This document shows, in pieces, positions 9,010 to 19,343 of a DNA stretch of 64,000 nucleotides. A program made the position numbers and the translations under genes. The notes beneath the pieces are model-generated. The model did not search any database, was not told where the DNA came from, and was given only the letters and a program-made list of their open reading frames with translations. Position 1 is the stretch's first letter, and the number at the start of each line of letters is the position of its first letter. This stretch comes from Microvirga thermotolerans (GTDB lineage: Bacteria; Pseudomonadota; Alphaproteobacteria; Rhizobiales; Beijerinckiaceae), in contig NZ_CP045423.1 in assembly GCF_009363855.1 (NCBI RefSeq), positions 1,642,001-1,706,000 of the forward strand, read 5' to 3'.

Positions 9010-10773
9010 ATGAGGGGATCCCGAGGGTGGCAATTGCGGGAGGCGACCGTTCCGCTGGTCTTCCTCCTTCTCGTCTCCATATTCGTCGCGGTCCAGTTCC
9101 TGGCCACTCCGCCGGCCCTGGGCAGCCTGAGCCTGCTCGCGCCCCCGCAGACGTCCAGTCCCCGGGCGACCCTCGAGGACTTCCGGAGCAACGTGAGGCG
9201 CGCCACGACGCTCCTGATGGACGCCTACCGCGAGAACAGCGCCGAACCGGGTCTGTTCTGGAGCCGGAGCGTCAAGGAGAAGGTCAAGGAGGCCGAAGCA
9301 CTCCTTGCGCGGGCGGCCCGGGCGCTCGATCTCCGGGATGTCCCGCCCGTGGAGCTGGAGCACCGGCGCCTCGAATCGACCCTGCTCCTGAAAGAGGTCC
9401 TGGACCGTCTCCCTCTGCCGCCCCCTGCGGCCATTCCCGGCGATGCCGAGGTAGACAGGAGCCCGATCCCGAGCTGGACGATTCCCGGGACGGAAATCCG
9501 CATCGTCCGGGTCACGGACGGCCCGCGCGCGGGGGAATATCTGTTCTCGGGTGAGACGGTGCGGCAGCTCGAGTCCCTTTACCGCCTGATCCGGGAACAG
9601 CCGGATCTCAGCGGGGTCACGGCGGATTTCTACGATTTCTACAGCCAGTCGCCGGGTCATCTCCTGCCGCCGAAATGGTACGGCCTGATCGAGAAGCTGC
9701 CCCGTCCTTTCCGCGTGGAGATCGAGGGGCAGGCGGTCTGGCAATGGATCGGGTTCTTCCTGGCGGCCGGGCTCTGCGCGGGGGCGGTGTTCGCCGTACA
9801 TCGCCTCGTGCGGCGGGTCGGACGCCGCGGCGGCATGGTCGCCTCGCTCCTGGCGACCGTTCTGGTCCCGGCGACGATGGCGGTCGCCTGCATCTTTCTC
9901 GTCTACGTCGCCGATTACCAGATCAATCTGACGGGGCGGGTGAACGAGGTGGTCGACGAGATCGGACAGGGGCTCGCCTATCTCGCCCTCATCTGGGCCG
10001 TCCTGAAGTTCTCCAACGGTCTCGCCGGGCAGCTGTCCTTCACGCGTTCGGAGAGCATCGACGCCCATCTCGCGCGGGCGTCGGTGCGCATCGGCGGGAT
10101 CGCGGCGGCCATCGTCCTCCTGATCTACGGGGCCTCCTATCTCGGCATTCCGCTCGCGGGCCTCCTGGCCGGTCTCGGCGTCGGCGGCCTCGCGGTGGCG
10201 CTGGCGGCGAAGCCGACCTTGGAGAACTTCATCGGCGGGCTCATTCTATATGCGGACCGCCCGGTGCGGGTGGGAGACCTGTGCCGCTTCGGGAATCTCG
10301 AGGGCCGGGTGCAGGAGATCGGCATCCGCTCGACCCGCATCCGCGGGCTGGACCGGTCCCTCATCACGATCCCGAACGCCACCTTCGTGAACATGAACAT
10401 CATCAACCTGACCAACCGGGACCGGATGCCCTATGTCAGGACCGTCGGTCTCCAGGCGACCGACAGCGTCGCCATCCGCCGCGAGGTGGAGGAGATCGCC
10501 AGGATCGTGGCGCAGCATCCGGAGATCGAGCCCGACTCGGTCCAGGTGCGCCTGCGCGACGTGCACGAGGAAAAGCCGAAGGCGGAGATCCAGGCCCTCA
10601 TCACGACGTCCCGCTGGGATCGGTTCCTGCAGATCCAGCAGGACATCGACCTCATGCTCCGTGACGCGTTCGCGGCCTCGAAGGAAGCGGACGCGCCGGC
10701 GGAAGCCTCCAACGTCTATTCGCTCAAGGAATCCGAGGAGACTCAGGCGCCCAAGGTCTCCACGGCGTCGTGA
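9010..10773 (+). CDS. MscS-family mechanosensitive ion channel
   Basis: A 587-residue inner-membrane protein of the small-conductance mechanosensitive channel family. It has one N-terminal hydrophobic segment (about 12-35), then a long extracytoplasmic helical domain of about 200 residues. Four or so membrane helices follow from about residue 243. The last is the glycine/alanine-rich pore helix (GVGGLAVALAAKPTLENFIG), followed by the beta domain with VRVGDLCRFG and the conserved IPNATFVN. It is larger than E. coli MscS (286 aa) because of the N-terminal extension. The ATG follows GAGGAG. Likely role: release of solutes on hypo-osmotic shock; gating and substrate are not readable from sequence. 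Confidence 0.92.
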   Translation: MRGSRGWQLREATVPLVFLLLVSIFVAVQFLATPPALGSLSLLAPPQTSSPRATLEDFRSNVRRATTLLMDAYRENSAEPGLFWSRSVKEKVKEAEALLARAARALDLRDVPPVELEHRRLESTLLLKEVLDRLPLPPPAAIPGDAEVDRSPIPSWTIPGTEIRIVRVTDGPRAGEYLFSGETVRQLESLYRLIREQPDLSGVTADFYDFYSQSPGHLLPPKWYGLIEKLPRPFRVEIEGQAVWQWIGFFLAAGLCAGAVFAVHRLVRRVGRRGGMVASLLATVLVPATMAVACIFLVYVADYQINLTGRVNEVVDEIGQGLAYLALIWAVLKFSNGLAGQLSFTRSESIDAHLARASVRIGGIAAAIVLLIYGASYLGIPLAGLLAGLGVGGLAVALAAKPTLENFIGGLILYADRPVRVGDLCRFGNLEGRVQEIGIRSTRIRGLDRSLITIPNATFVNMNIINLTNRDRMPYVRTVGLQATDSVAIRREVEEIARIVAQHPEIEPDSVQVRLRDVHEEKPKAEIQALITTSRWDRFLQIQQDIDLMLRDAFAASKEADAPAEASNVYSLKESEETQAPKVSTAS

Positions 10774-10777
10774 TACG

Positions 10778-10799
10778 GGGCGGGAGCGGGCTCCCGCCC
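10778..10799. terminator. GC-rich hairpin between convergent genes
   Basis: GGGCGGGAGC and GCTCCCGCCC form a perfect 10-bp inverted repeat directly after the channel-gene stop and before the convergent GreA/GreB-family gene. There is no T-run on either strand, so it may stabilise 3' ends or slow transcription rather than act as a classical intrinsic terminator. Confidence 0.4.
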
Positions 10800-10812
10800 G
10801 TGCGGAGGCGTC

Positions 10813-11280
10813 CTATTCGATCCGCACGATCTCGGCTTCGGTATGGGCGACCGAAACGGCGTCGCCCACCTGCTTGCCGAGCAGCGCCTGCGCCAGCGGC
10901 GACACGTAGGAAATGCTGCCCTTGGCCGGATCCGCCTCGTCCTCGCCGACGATGCGGTAGGTCTGGGTCCGTCCGTCGTCCCGCACGAAGGTGACGCGCG
11001 AGCCGAACCGCACGTGGGAGAAGTCGGTGGGTTCGGGCACGAGCTCCGCGGTCGACTTGCGGTGGGACCAGTAGCGCAGGTCGCGCGCGACGCGGGCGAT
11101 CTCGCCCTTGTCCTCGGCTTCCTGGGCCTGGGCGAGGCGGTGCTGCAGGTCCGCCACCATGGCGTCGATCTGGGCGAGCCCGGCCGGGGTGACGAGGTTC
11201 TGGTGCGGGCTGATCGGGCGGTCCGGCAGGTCCTCGAAGGCCTCTCCGCGGTCGTCTTCCCGAACAAAGGCACGGCTCAT
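10813..11280 (-). CDS. GreA/GreB-family transcription elongation factor
   Basis: 155 residues beginning MSRAFVREDD. Gre factors bind RNA polymerase and stimulate cleavage of backtracked RNA. The N-terminal part (about 30-80) is a helical hairpin with acidic residues. The C-terminal part (about 90-155) is an FKBP-like domain with the motifs TYRIVGEDEADPAKGSISY and SPLAQALLGKQVGD typical of the family. I chose the ATG at 11280 because GGAGG lies at the right spacing and an upstream in-frame ATG gives an atypical extension. It could instead be an Rnk-like regulator; the coiled-coil N-terminus favours Gre. Confidence 0.87.
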   Translation of the reverse strand: MSRAFVREDDRGEAFEDLPDRPISPHQNLVTPAGLAQIDAMVADLQHRLAQAQEAEDKGEIARVARDLRYWSHRKSTAELVPEPTDFSHVRFGSRVTFVRDDGRTQTYRIVGEDEADPAKGSISYVSPLAQALLGKQVGDAVSVAHTEAEIVRIE

Positions 11281-11392
11281 CGCTGCGACCCTCCGCTTCA
11301 GGATGAAAACGATTCCGGGCCGGGTTTGTTCGGCCAAGCTCCCTGCGCAGGAAGGATGAGGGCCGTCCGCCTCTGCAGCAGGCGCATGCCTC

Positions 11393-12514
11393 TTAAGGAT
11401 GATGGTCCTTGCGCAGATGCCCTACGATCCCGCCGGGGAACGCATAGACGCTCACGATGAACAGGATGCCGAGCCACAGGAGCCAGCGGTCCGGGTGGAC
11501 CAGGTCCGGCAGGAGCGGAAGGCCCGCCAGGGCGGCGCTGCCCGCGCCCATCAGCACCTGAAGGTAGCTCTGCGCCAGCACGAACAGGGTCGCGCCGAGA
11601 ACGGCCCCGTACAGGGTGCCCATGCCGCCGATCACAACCATGAGCAGGATGTCGATCATGATCGAGAAGGACAGGGTCGTGTCCGGCCCGTTGTAGCGCA
11701 GCCAGAGCGCCATCAGGGCCCCGGCGACGGTGGCGGCGAGGGCGGAGATCACCGAGGCCGCCGTGCGGTAGGCGACCACCCGGTAGCCGAGGGCCTCCGC
11801 CCGGAACTCGTTCTCGCGGATCGCCTGCAACACCCGCCCGAAGGGCGAGTTCACCACGCGCAGCAGGAGGAGGAAGCCGAGAACCGTCACGGCGAGGATG
11901 AGGTAGTAGGCGAGGATGCGCCCGTTCACGCTCACGCCGAGGACCGGCTCCGCGAAGGGGCGGAAGGCAGGTCGCAGCTCCGCCGGAAGCTGGAACGACA
12001 GCCCGTCCTCCCCGCCGGTGATGCCCGACATCTGCGAGGCGAGAACGGCGACGGCGGAGGCGACCGCGAGGGTGATCATCGAGAAGAAGATGGCGCGCAC
12101 CCGCAGCGACAGCAGGCCGATGGCCGCCGCAAGGACGGCGGAGAGGGCGAGGCCCAGCGCGAGGCCGATGGCGGCGGACCCCCACGAGGGGCCCAGGCGC
12201 TCGAGCGCGATGGCGATCCCATACCCGCCGATGCCGAAGAACATGGTGTGGGCGAACGACACGATCCCGGTGTAGCCGAGCAGCAGGTCGTAGCTCGCCA
12301 CGAGAAGGATGAAGACGCAGATCTTCGCCGCCGTGCTCAGGGGCTGGCTGCCGGAGAACAGGAACGGCGCGGCCCCGAGGCACAGGACGATGCCGAGCAG
12401 GATGACGGACAGCACCCAGGACCGGGGCGTGTCGAAGGACAAAAGCCAGGCCAGGGGGCCGCGCGGCCTGCGGGGGCCGTCGAGGGCGGCTGTCGGGGCG
12501 GGGGAGCTTGTCAT
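11393..12514 (-). CDS. livM: Branched-chain amino acid/amide ABC transporter permease LivM
   Basis: Second permease of a LivKGFHM importer. 373 residues with about ten hydrophobic segments and the LivM-typical motifs SYDLLLGYTGIVSFAHTMFF and RAIRENEFRAEALGY-like coupling loop (here VLQAIRENEFRAEALGY). The open frame continues upstream inside livH, but the ATG at 12514 overlaps the livH stop by 4 nt (ATGA) and gives the normal LivM length. Last gene of the cassette. Confidence 0.93.
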   Translation of the reverse strand: MTSSPAPTAALDGPRRPRGPLAWLLSFDTPRSWVLSVILLGIVLCLGAAPFLFSGSQPLSTAAKICVFILLVASYDLLLGYTGIVSFAHTMFFGIGGYGIAIALERLGPSWGSAAIGLALGLALSAVLAAAIGLLSLRVRAIFFSMITLAVASAVAVLASQMSGITGGEDGLSFQLPAELRPAFRPFAEPVLGVSVNGRILAYYLILAVTVLGFLLLLRVVNSPFGRVLQAIRENEFRAEALGYRVVAYRTAASVISALAATVAGALMALWLRYNGPDTTLSFSIMIDILLMVVIGGMGTLYGAVLGATLFVLAQSYLQVLMGAGSAALAGLPLLPDLVHPDRWLLWLGILFIVSVYAFPGGIVGHLRKDHHP

Positions 12515-13538
12515 CGGCGTGCCACCGGGAACAGGCCCTGGGGACGCCAGATCAGCACCAGGGCCATCACGAGGATATTGGAGACGAGGGCCAGCTTCGG
12601 CGCGAGGAAGCCCACGTAGTTGGCGACGAGGGCGACGAGGATCGACCCCACGAAGCAGCCGCCGACGGAGCCCAGGCCGCCGACGATGATGACGATGAAG
12701 ACGAGCACCATCACCTCCATCCCCATGCCGGCGGTCAGGGTCTGGCGGTAGAACGCCCACATCACCCCTCCGAGCCCGGCGAGGGCCGAGCCGGCGACGA
12801 AGACGCTCACGAACAGGCGGCGGATGCGGTAGCCCAGCGCCTCGACCATCTCCGGGTTCTCCACGCCGGCGCGGATGAGAAGGCCGATCCGCGTCCGGTT
12901 GAGGAGGAGCTGCATGGCGACGAAGACGAGAAGCCCGACGCCGACCGCGAACACCCGGTAGCGCTCCATCACCACCTCGCCGAAGACGAAGGCGCCGCGC
13001 AGGGTCTCGGGGAGCGGAATGGGGATGGGAGAGGCGCCCCAGATGGCATGGATGGCCTGCTCGGCCACGATGAGGCCGCCCATGGTGACCAGGATCTGCT
13101 TGAGGTGGCTGCCATAGACGGGGCGCACGATCACGCGCTCGAACACCGCGCCCACCGCGGCGGTCAGGCCCATCGCGACGGCGATGCACAGGAGCAGCAG
13201 GGCGAGGTTGAGCCAGACCGATTCCGCGCTCGCCCAGCCGGCGAGGGGCCCCAGCACGATGAGCGTGGCATAGGCGCCCAGGGAGATGAAGACCCCGTGA
13301 CCGAAGTTGATGATGTCCATCAGCCCGAACACGAGGGTGAGGCCCGAGGCCATGAGGAAGATCATCATGCCCATGGCGAGCCCCGCCAGGGTCAGCGTCA
13401 CCCAGGCGGAGACATCGCCGACCAGCGGCAGGGCGAGGAGCGCCAGGGCCGGAACGAGGGCGAGGGGAAGCCAGTCGGTCCGGGCGCGGGGCAGCTCGGC
13501 GGCCTGGACGTCGGCAGGAGGGGCTTCGACGGCATCGC

Positions 13539-13542
<4 letters not shown>
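12511..13542 (-). CDS. livH: Branched-chain amino acid/amide ABC transporter permease LivH
   Basis: First permease of the importer. 343 residues with about eight to nine membrane segments. LivH-type motifs include GLTLVFGLMDIINFGHG, GVENPEMVEALGYR and IIVGGLGSVGG. The start at 13542 overlaps the livF stop by 4 nt, a translational-coupling arrangement repeated at livH/livM. The N-terminal 25 residues before the first helix are longer than usual and Pro/Ala-rich. Confidence 0.93.
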
Positions 13543-14292
<750 letters not shown>

Positions 14293-14300
<8 letters not shown>

Positions 14301-15075
14301 GCGCCGCCTCCAGGCCGAGATAGGCTTCCTGCACGATGGGCGAGGCGATCACCGCCGCCGGCTCCCCGTCGGCCACAAGGGTGCCGTTGTGGAGCACCAC
14401 GATGCGGTCGGCCAGGGAGCGCACCACGTCCATCTTGTGCTCCACCAGGAGCACGGTCGCGTCGCCCCGTTCCTTGATGTCCTGGATGAGCTCGAGCACG
14501 GTCGGCACCTCGTCGACGCTCATGCCGGCGGTCGGCTCGTCGAACATGAACACCCTGGGATCCATGGCGATGAGGAGCGCCACTTCGAGCTTGCGCTGGT
14601 CGCCGTGGGAGAGGGCGCTGGGCGTGACATGGCGCTTGTCCGCCAGGCGCACCCGTTCGAGAATCGCCTCGGCTTTCGCGATCAGGTCGCGGCGGCCGCT
14701 CCACACGGAGAGGAGCGTCCACCCGGCCTCGGCGCGGCTCTGCACCGCGAGCCGGACGTTCTCCAGCGCCGTCAGGCGCGGGAACAGATTGGTGAGCTGG
14801 AAGGCCCGGCCGAGCCCGCGCTTCGCCCGCGCTGAGGGCGCGAGCCCGGTGACGTCTTCGCCCCCCACCAGGACCTGTCCCGCGGAGGCGCGCAGCTGTC
14901 CGGAGACGAGATTGAAGTAGGTGGTCTTGCCGGCTCCATTCGGGCCCACGATGGCGGTCAGCGTCCCGGGCGTGAAGCGGCACGAGACGCCGTTGACGGC
15001 CACGTGGCCGCCGAAGCGGATGGTGAGCCCGCGCGTTTCGAGCGCGGGCGCAGCGGTCGGGGACGTCGGCGACAC
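14293..15075 (-). CDS. livG: Branched-chain amino acid/amide ABC transporter ATPase LivG
   Basis: Second ATPase subunit, 260 residues. Walker A is GPNGAGKTTYFNLVSG, the signature region is ALSHGDQRKLEVALLI, Walker B is VFMFDEPTAGMS, and the switch region is VLLVEHKMD. The LivG-specific insert (GRAFQLTNLFPRLTALEN) is present. The signature reads LSHGDQ rather than LSGGQ, common in LivG proteins. It begins 7 nt after the substrate-binding protein gene. Confidence 0.94.
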
Positions 15076-15082
15076 GGACGGG

Positions 15083-16273
15083 TCAGCGCTTGTTGCGGAC
15101 CGGGATCGGCAGCTTGTCCGCGGGGATCGTCTCGACGAGGTCGAGCAGGTCGTTCTGGTCCTTGCCGTCCGCCTTCACCTTGAAGTGATACATGACCTGG
15201 AGCGCCTGATGGTCCTCCTTGCGGAAGGTCATGGGTCCCTTGGGCGTCTCGAAGGTCATGCCTTCCATCGCCTTCACGAGCTTCTCGGGATCGGTCCCGC
15301 CCGCCTTCTCGATGGCGGTGAGGGCCGCCGAGGCGGCCGCGAAGCCGCCCGCGGTGAAGAAGTCCGGCGGCGCGCCGAAGCGCTTCTGGTGCTCGGCCAC
15401 GAGCCAGTCGTTCATCGGGTTCTTGGGGGCGGCGTAGTAGTAGTAGATCGCGCCCTCCATGCCGGGATAGTTCTTGTAGATCTGCATGGCCGGCAGGATG
15501 TTGCCGCCGGGAGCGATCTCGATGCCGTAGCGCTCCGGCTTCAGGTCGGCGATCTTCGGCAGGGGATGCTGGCCGGCCCAGATGATCTCGATGATCTTCC
15601 GCCCCGGCTTGTCCTTGAGCGCGTCGAAGAGGCGCTGCGCGGAGGCGGTGAAGTCGGTGGCGTTCTGGGGGGCGTATTCCTCGAACACGACTTTCGCATT
15701 CGGCCGGATCGCGGCCAGCGCGCTCTTGAGCGCCGCGACGCCGTCGCGGCCGAACGCATAGTCCTGGGCGAGAGTGGCGATGCTCACCTCGCCCGTCGCG
15801 GGAACGGCGGCCGCCGCGCCATAGGCGTCCTGCGTGGAGTTGCGGGCCGTACGGAAGATGAAGCGGTTCCACTTCTCGCCGGTGATCGCGTCGGCGACCG
15901 CGGGCTCGACGATGAGAACCTTGCCGTTCTCCTCCGCCACCGGCAGCATGGCGAGCGCCGCGGCGGAGGACGTGGTGCCGACGGCGATGTCGACCTTGTC
16001 GTCGTTGTAGGCCTGTTCCAGCAGGGTCTTGGCGAGATCGGCCTTCAGCTGGTCGTCCTTCACGATCACGTTGATCTTGCGGCCCTGCCAGGACATCGAC
16101 CCCTTTGTGAGATATTCGAGGCCCATCATGAAGCCGGCTTCCGTCTGCTTGGCATAGGCCTCCAGCGGCCCGGTCTTGCCGGCGATGAGCGCGATCTTGA
16201 TGTCCTGCGCCAGGGCGCCGGAGGCCATGAGCAGGCCTGCCGTTGCGGCAGCGAGTTTCAGTGTCAGGCGCAT
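15083..16273 (-). CDS. LivK-type periplasmic substrate-binding protein
   Basis: 396-residue periplasmic binding protein of the leucine/amide-binding (Peripla_BP_6) family. It has a signal peptide (MRLTLKLAAATAGLLMASGALA) followed by DIKIALIAGKTGPLEAYAKQ, the usual first strand and ligand loop. The ATG at 16273 is chosen because upstream in-frame codons would bury the signal peptide. It leads the cassette, with LivGFHM encoded immediately downstream. The ligand cannot be told from sequence: branched-chain amino acids, amides, urea or aromatic acids are all possible. Confidence 0.9.
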   Translation of the reverse strand: MRLTLKLAAATAGLLMASGALAQDIKIALIAGKTGPLEAYAKQTEAGFMMGLEYLTKGSMSWQGRKINVIVKDDQLKADLAKTLLEQAYNDDKVDIAVGTTSSAAALAMLPVAEENGKVLIVEPAVADAITGEKWNRFIFRTARNSTQDAYGAAAAVPATGEVSIATLAQDYAFGRDGVAALKSALAAIRPNAKVVFEEYAPQNATDFTASAQRLFDALKDKPGRKIIEIIWAGQHPLPKIADLKPERYGIEIAPGGNILPAMQIYKNYPGMEGAIYYYYAAPKNPMNDWLVAEHQKRFGAPPDFFTAGGFAAASAALTAIEKAGGTDPEKLVKAMEGMTFETPKGPMTFRKEDHQALQVMYHFKVKADGKDQNDLLDLVETIPADKLPIPVRNKR

Positions 16274-16383
16274 GCGTTCCCCCTTGCTGTTTCGATCATT
16301 GACTGCGCCGCGCGCAACGATGTCAAGCGGGGCAGGAGGACGAGCCACAGATGTCGTGAAGACGGCGCAAGCGCGCCCTTCGC

Positions 16384-17319
16384 TCAGGCCTCGGGCAGCA
16401 CGGGCGTCTCGATGTCCTTCTCGACGCGCCCGCGCCGTGCCGCCTGGTGCTCGAGGAGCAGGAGCACGAGGCCCGCTCCGCAGATGACGGCGGCGCCGAC
16501 GAGGGTCCAGAAGCCCACCACGTCGCCGAAGAACAGGTAGCCGAGCACGATGGCCCAGACGATCAGGGTGTACTGGTAGGGCGCGACCACGGAGGCGGGC
16601 GCGAGCTTCAGGGAGCGGTTGACGCAGGCATGGCCGGCCATGGACACGATCCCGAGCAGGAAGAGGGCGGCGAGGTCGAGCGGGCCGGGCGTCACCCAGG
16701 AGAAGGGAATCGTAGCGAGGCCGAACGCGAGGGCGCCGAGGATCTGGCCGAGGACGAGGGTCGCGTCGTGGGTGTCCCGCAGCTTGCGGGTAGCGATCAT
16801 GAGGAGCGAGTAGAAGACGCTCCCCGTCAGAGCGATCAGGGCCGGCAGCGAGAGCGAGGCCGGGGACGGGCGCAGGACGATGAGCACGCCCACGAATCCG
16901 ACCGCGATGGCTAGGATCCGGGGAGGGTCGAGCCGCTCGCCGAGCATGAACACCGCGAAGGCCGCCACGTAGATGGGGCCGGCGAGGTAGTAGGTCATCA
17001 CGTCCGCCAGGGGCAGATAGGTGACGGCCCAGTAGAAGCAGGCGACCTCCAGGGTCGACAGGACGACGCGCAGGAGATGAAGCCCCGGCTGCGGCGGAAT
17101 ACGGAACGGCACCTTCTGCCTGCGCATGAGGGGGAGCAGGACCGCGAGGGCCGCGATGCTGCGCAGGAACAGGAGCTGGCCGACCGAATAGGTGGCGACG
17201 AGCCACTTGCCCATCACGTCGTTCATGGCGAACAGGAAGACGCCGAGCAGCATCAGCCCGATGCCGAACACCGCGCCGGAGCGGATCTTCGGGGCGGATG
17301 GCGTTTCGGGGGTCTGCAT
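16384..17319 (-). CDS. DMT-superfamily transporter (EamA domains)
   Basis: Inner-membrane drug/metabolite transporter, about 311 residues with ten hydrophobic segments forming two EamA repeats. N-repeat features include LLFLRSIAALAVLLPLM; C-repeat features include YQYTLIVWAIVLGYLFFGD. The start is uncertain. ATG codons at 17403, 17364 and 17319 are in frame without a strong ribosome-binding site, and 17319 gives the usual family length. Substrate unknown. Orientation is the same as the Liv cassette, but 110 nt separate it from the livK-type start. Confidence 0.85.
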   Translation of the reverse strand: MQTPETPSAPKIRSGAVFGIGLMLLGVFLFAMNDVMGKWLVATYSVGQLLFLRSIAALAVLLPLMRRQKVPFRIPPQPGLHLLRVVLSTLEVACFYWAVTYLPLADVMTYYLAGPIYVAAFAVFMLGERLDPPRILAIAVGFVGVLIVLRPSPASLSLPALIALTGSVFYSLLMIATRKLRDTHDATLVLGQILGALAFGLATIPFSWVTPGPLDLAALFLLGIVSMAGHACVNRSLKLAPASVVAPYQYTLIVWAIVLGYLFFGDVVGFWTLVGAAVICGAGLVLLLLEHQAARRGRVEKDIETPVLPEA

Positions 17320-17441
17320 GGTCTGTCTCGTCGGGCGGGCGCCGGATGCGCGTTCCGCCTTCATGGTCGATGCCCCGGCATTACTCAAGAGTCCCGTCCG
17401 CATTCCGCCCCCGAGCGGCGGGCATGGCGCGCCGGGCGGGA

Positions 17442-18356
17442 TCAGAACGTCCTGGCTCCGTTGACCGGAAGCATGATGGCGTAGAGGGAGGTCGTGGCGC
17501 AGATGTAGAGGCGGTTGCGCTTCGGGCCGCCGAAGACCACGTTCGCGACGGTCTCGGGAACGAGGATCTTGCCGATCAGGGTTCCGTCCGGGTCGTAGCA
17601 GTGGACCCCGTCTCCAGCGCTGGTCCAGATCCGGCCCGCCTCGTCGAGGCGGAAGCCGTCGAAGAGCCCCTGGGTGCAGGTGGCGAAGATCCGCCCGTTG
17701 CGCAGCTTCCCGGAGGGATCGACGTCGAAGACGCGGATGTGGCGCGGGCCGTCCGTCACATGGGTCGCGCCCGTGTCGGCCACATAGAGGCGGGTCTCGT
17801 CCGGAGAGAAGGCGATGCCGTTGGGGCGCACGAAATCGTCGGCGGCAATGGCCGCCTCTCCGGTCTGGGGATCGACCCGGTAGACGTGGCAGGCGCCGAT
17901 CTCGCTCTCCGCGCGATGGCCTTCATAGTCGGAATCGATGCCGTAGGTCGGGTCGGTGAACCAGACCGACCCGTCCGACCGCACCACCACGTCGTTGGGG
18001 CTGTTGAAGCGCCTGCCCTGGAAATGGCTCGCGATCACGGTGATGGAGCCGTCGTGCTCCGTGCGCGTCACGCGCCTGTTGCCATGCTCGCAGGTGACGA
18101 GGCGCCCCTGCCGGTCCACGGTGTTGCCGTTGGAATAGCCGGAGGGCTGGCGGAAGACGCCCGCCTGTCCGGTCGCCTCGTCGTAGCGCAGCATCCGGTC
18201 GCCGGGCACGTCGCTCCACACGAGGTAGCGCCCCGCCGGGAAATAGGCCGGCCCCTCGGCCCACCGGCATCCCTCCGCCAGCTTCTCGAGGCGGGCGGAG
18301 CCAATCACGAGGCGGCGGAAGCGCTCGTCGAGGACGACGGCCGGGTTCGCGATCAT
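17442..18356 (-). CDS. SMP-30/gluconolactonase/LRE family protein
   Basis: 304-residue six-bladed beta-propeller enzyme family that hydrolyses sugar lactones. Candidate metal ligands sit at the usual places: the glutamate in RWAEGPAYFP, the asparagine in FNSPNDVVV, and the aspartate in PNGIAFSPDETRLYVADTG. No signal peptide, so probably cytoplasmic. The gene lies 51 nt after the universal stress gene on the same strand, separated by a small GGGAC/GTCCC hairpin. The exact lactone is unknown. Confidence 0.88.
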   Translation of the reverse strand: MIANPAVVLDERFRRLVIGSARLEKLAEGCRWAEGPAYFPAGRYLVWSDVPGDRMLRYDEATGQAGVFRQPSGYSNGNTVDRQGRLVTCEHGNRRVTRTEHDGSITVIASHFQGRRFNSPNDVVVRSDGSVWFTDPTYGIDSDYEGHRAESEIGACHVYRVDPQTGEAAIAADDFVRPNGIAFSPDETRLYVADTGATHVTDGPRHIRVFDVDPSGKLRNGRIFATCTQGLFDGFRLDEAGRIWTSAGDGVHCYDPDGTLIGKILVPETVANVVFGGPKRNRLYICATTSLYAIMLPVNGARTF

Positions 18357-18407
18357 GCGATCCTCACGGGGCGGGGACCTTCGGTCCCGAGTGCCGGTTC
18401 CTTTGCG

Positions 18408-19244
18408 TCAATGAGCCATCAGGACGGGGATCGTCGTGCTGCTGAGGATGTGGCTGGTGGCGCCGCCGAAGAACATCTGCCGCAGGCGGCTCTGCGTGTA
18501 GGCGCCCTTCACCAGGAGGTCGCAGCCGAGCGCCGCCGCCTCCGCGAGGATCGCCTCTCCCGGCCTGTTCGAGGGATCGGCCGCCACGATGGCGTCGGCG
18601 TTGATGCCGTGCATGCGCAGGGAACGCACGAGCTCCGAGCCGGAGGGGCCGGGCACGCCCCAATCCTCCAGCTCCAGCACGACCGTGCGGCGGGCCCTGG
18701 CGAGGAGCGGCATGGCGCCCATCACCGCCCGCGCCGTCTCGGTGCTGCGGTTCCAGGCGATCACGGCCACGGTGCAGAAGGAGGAGGGCGCCTGGGGCGG
18801 CGCGATGAGCACGGGACGTCCGGTCTCGAAGAGGGCGGCCTCCACGGTGGACAGGCGCGTGTGGCCGTCGGCGCCGTCCGGACGCCCCACCACCGTCACG
18901 TCGAAGACGCGCCCGTAGGCCCCGAGGAAGGCATCCTCCATCAGCCCGTCCTGGCGCCAGCCGAAGCCGAGCCCGGCAAGGGACGTGGAGGTGCGCGGCA
19001 CCCCCTTGCTAATCATGAAGGCCTCGAAGCGCTCCCGACAGGACTTCGCCATCTCGGCCCGGTTCTCCGGCGTCACGGGCGACGGCACGCCGATGGCGAT
19101 GTCGACGGGCAGGACCACCGGATAGTCGGGCGTGATGGCCAGGCCCTCCATGTAGCTGTCGAACATCTGGCCGAGGTGAAGGGCGGTCTCGAGAGCGGGC
19201 TCGACGACGCCGTGATCTTCGATAGGGACGAGGATGCTTTTCAT
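18408..19244 (-). CDS. Universal stress protein, two-domain type
   Basis: 278-residue cytoplasmic protein with two USP folds. The N-terminal copy starts MKSILVPIEDHG, and the C-terminal copy (about 140-278) includes VAVIAWNRSTETARAV and DLLVKGAYTQSRLRQMFFGG, close to the ATP-binding G-x2-G-x9-G pattern near the end. A slightly longer frame exists upstream, but the ATG at 19244 starts exactly at the first beta strand. No anaerobox was seen upstream. Role: stress or energy-status signalling by family; partner unknown. Confidence 0.88.
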   Translation of the reverse strand: MKSILVPIEDHGVVEPALETALHLGQMFDSYMEGLAITPDYPVVLPVDIAIGVPSPVTPENRAEMAKSCRERFEAFMISKGVPRTSTSLAGLGFGWRQDGLMEDAFLGAYGRVFDVTVVGRPDGADGHTRLSTVEAALFETGRPVLIAPPQAPSSFCTVAVIAWNRSTETARAVMGAMPLLARARRTVVLELEDWGVPGPSGSELVRSLRMHGINADAIVAADPSNRPGEAILAEAAALGCDLLVKGAYTQSRLRQMFFGGATSHILSSTTIPVLMAH

Positions 19245-19343
19245 GACCGATATTGTCGCGCCCAAGCCTCGCCTCCGCAAGCCCCCCGGCCCAGCTTGCC
19301 GCGGCCGGCCGCGGTGCGGCGCGCTCCGCCAGGGATTCCCTGG

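Noticed and set aside
18364..18400. GGGAC-CTTCG-GTCCC hairpin between the lactonase and USP genes as a terminator
   Set aside because: Stem is short and no T-run follows on the relevant strand.
19299..19314. 16-bp palindrome CCGCGGCCGGCCGCGG between ppk2 and the USP gene
   Set aside because: Perfect but made only of G and C; in DNA this GC-rich such palindromes arise easily, and no T-run or operator context supports a function.
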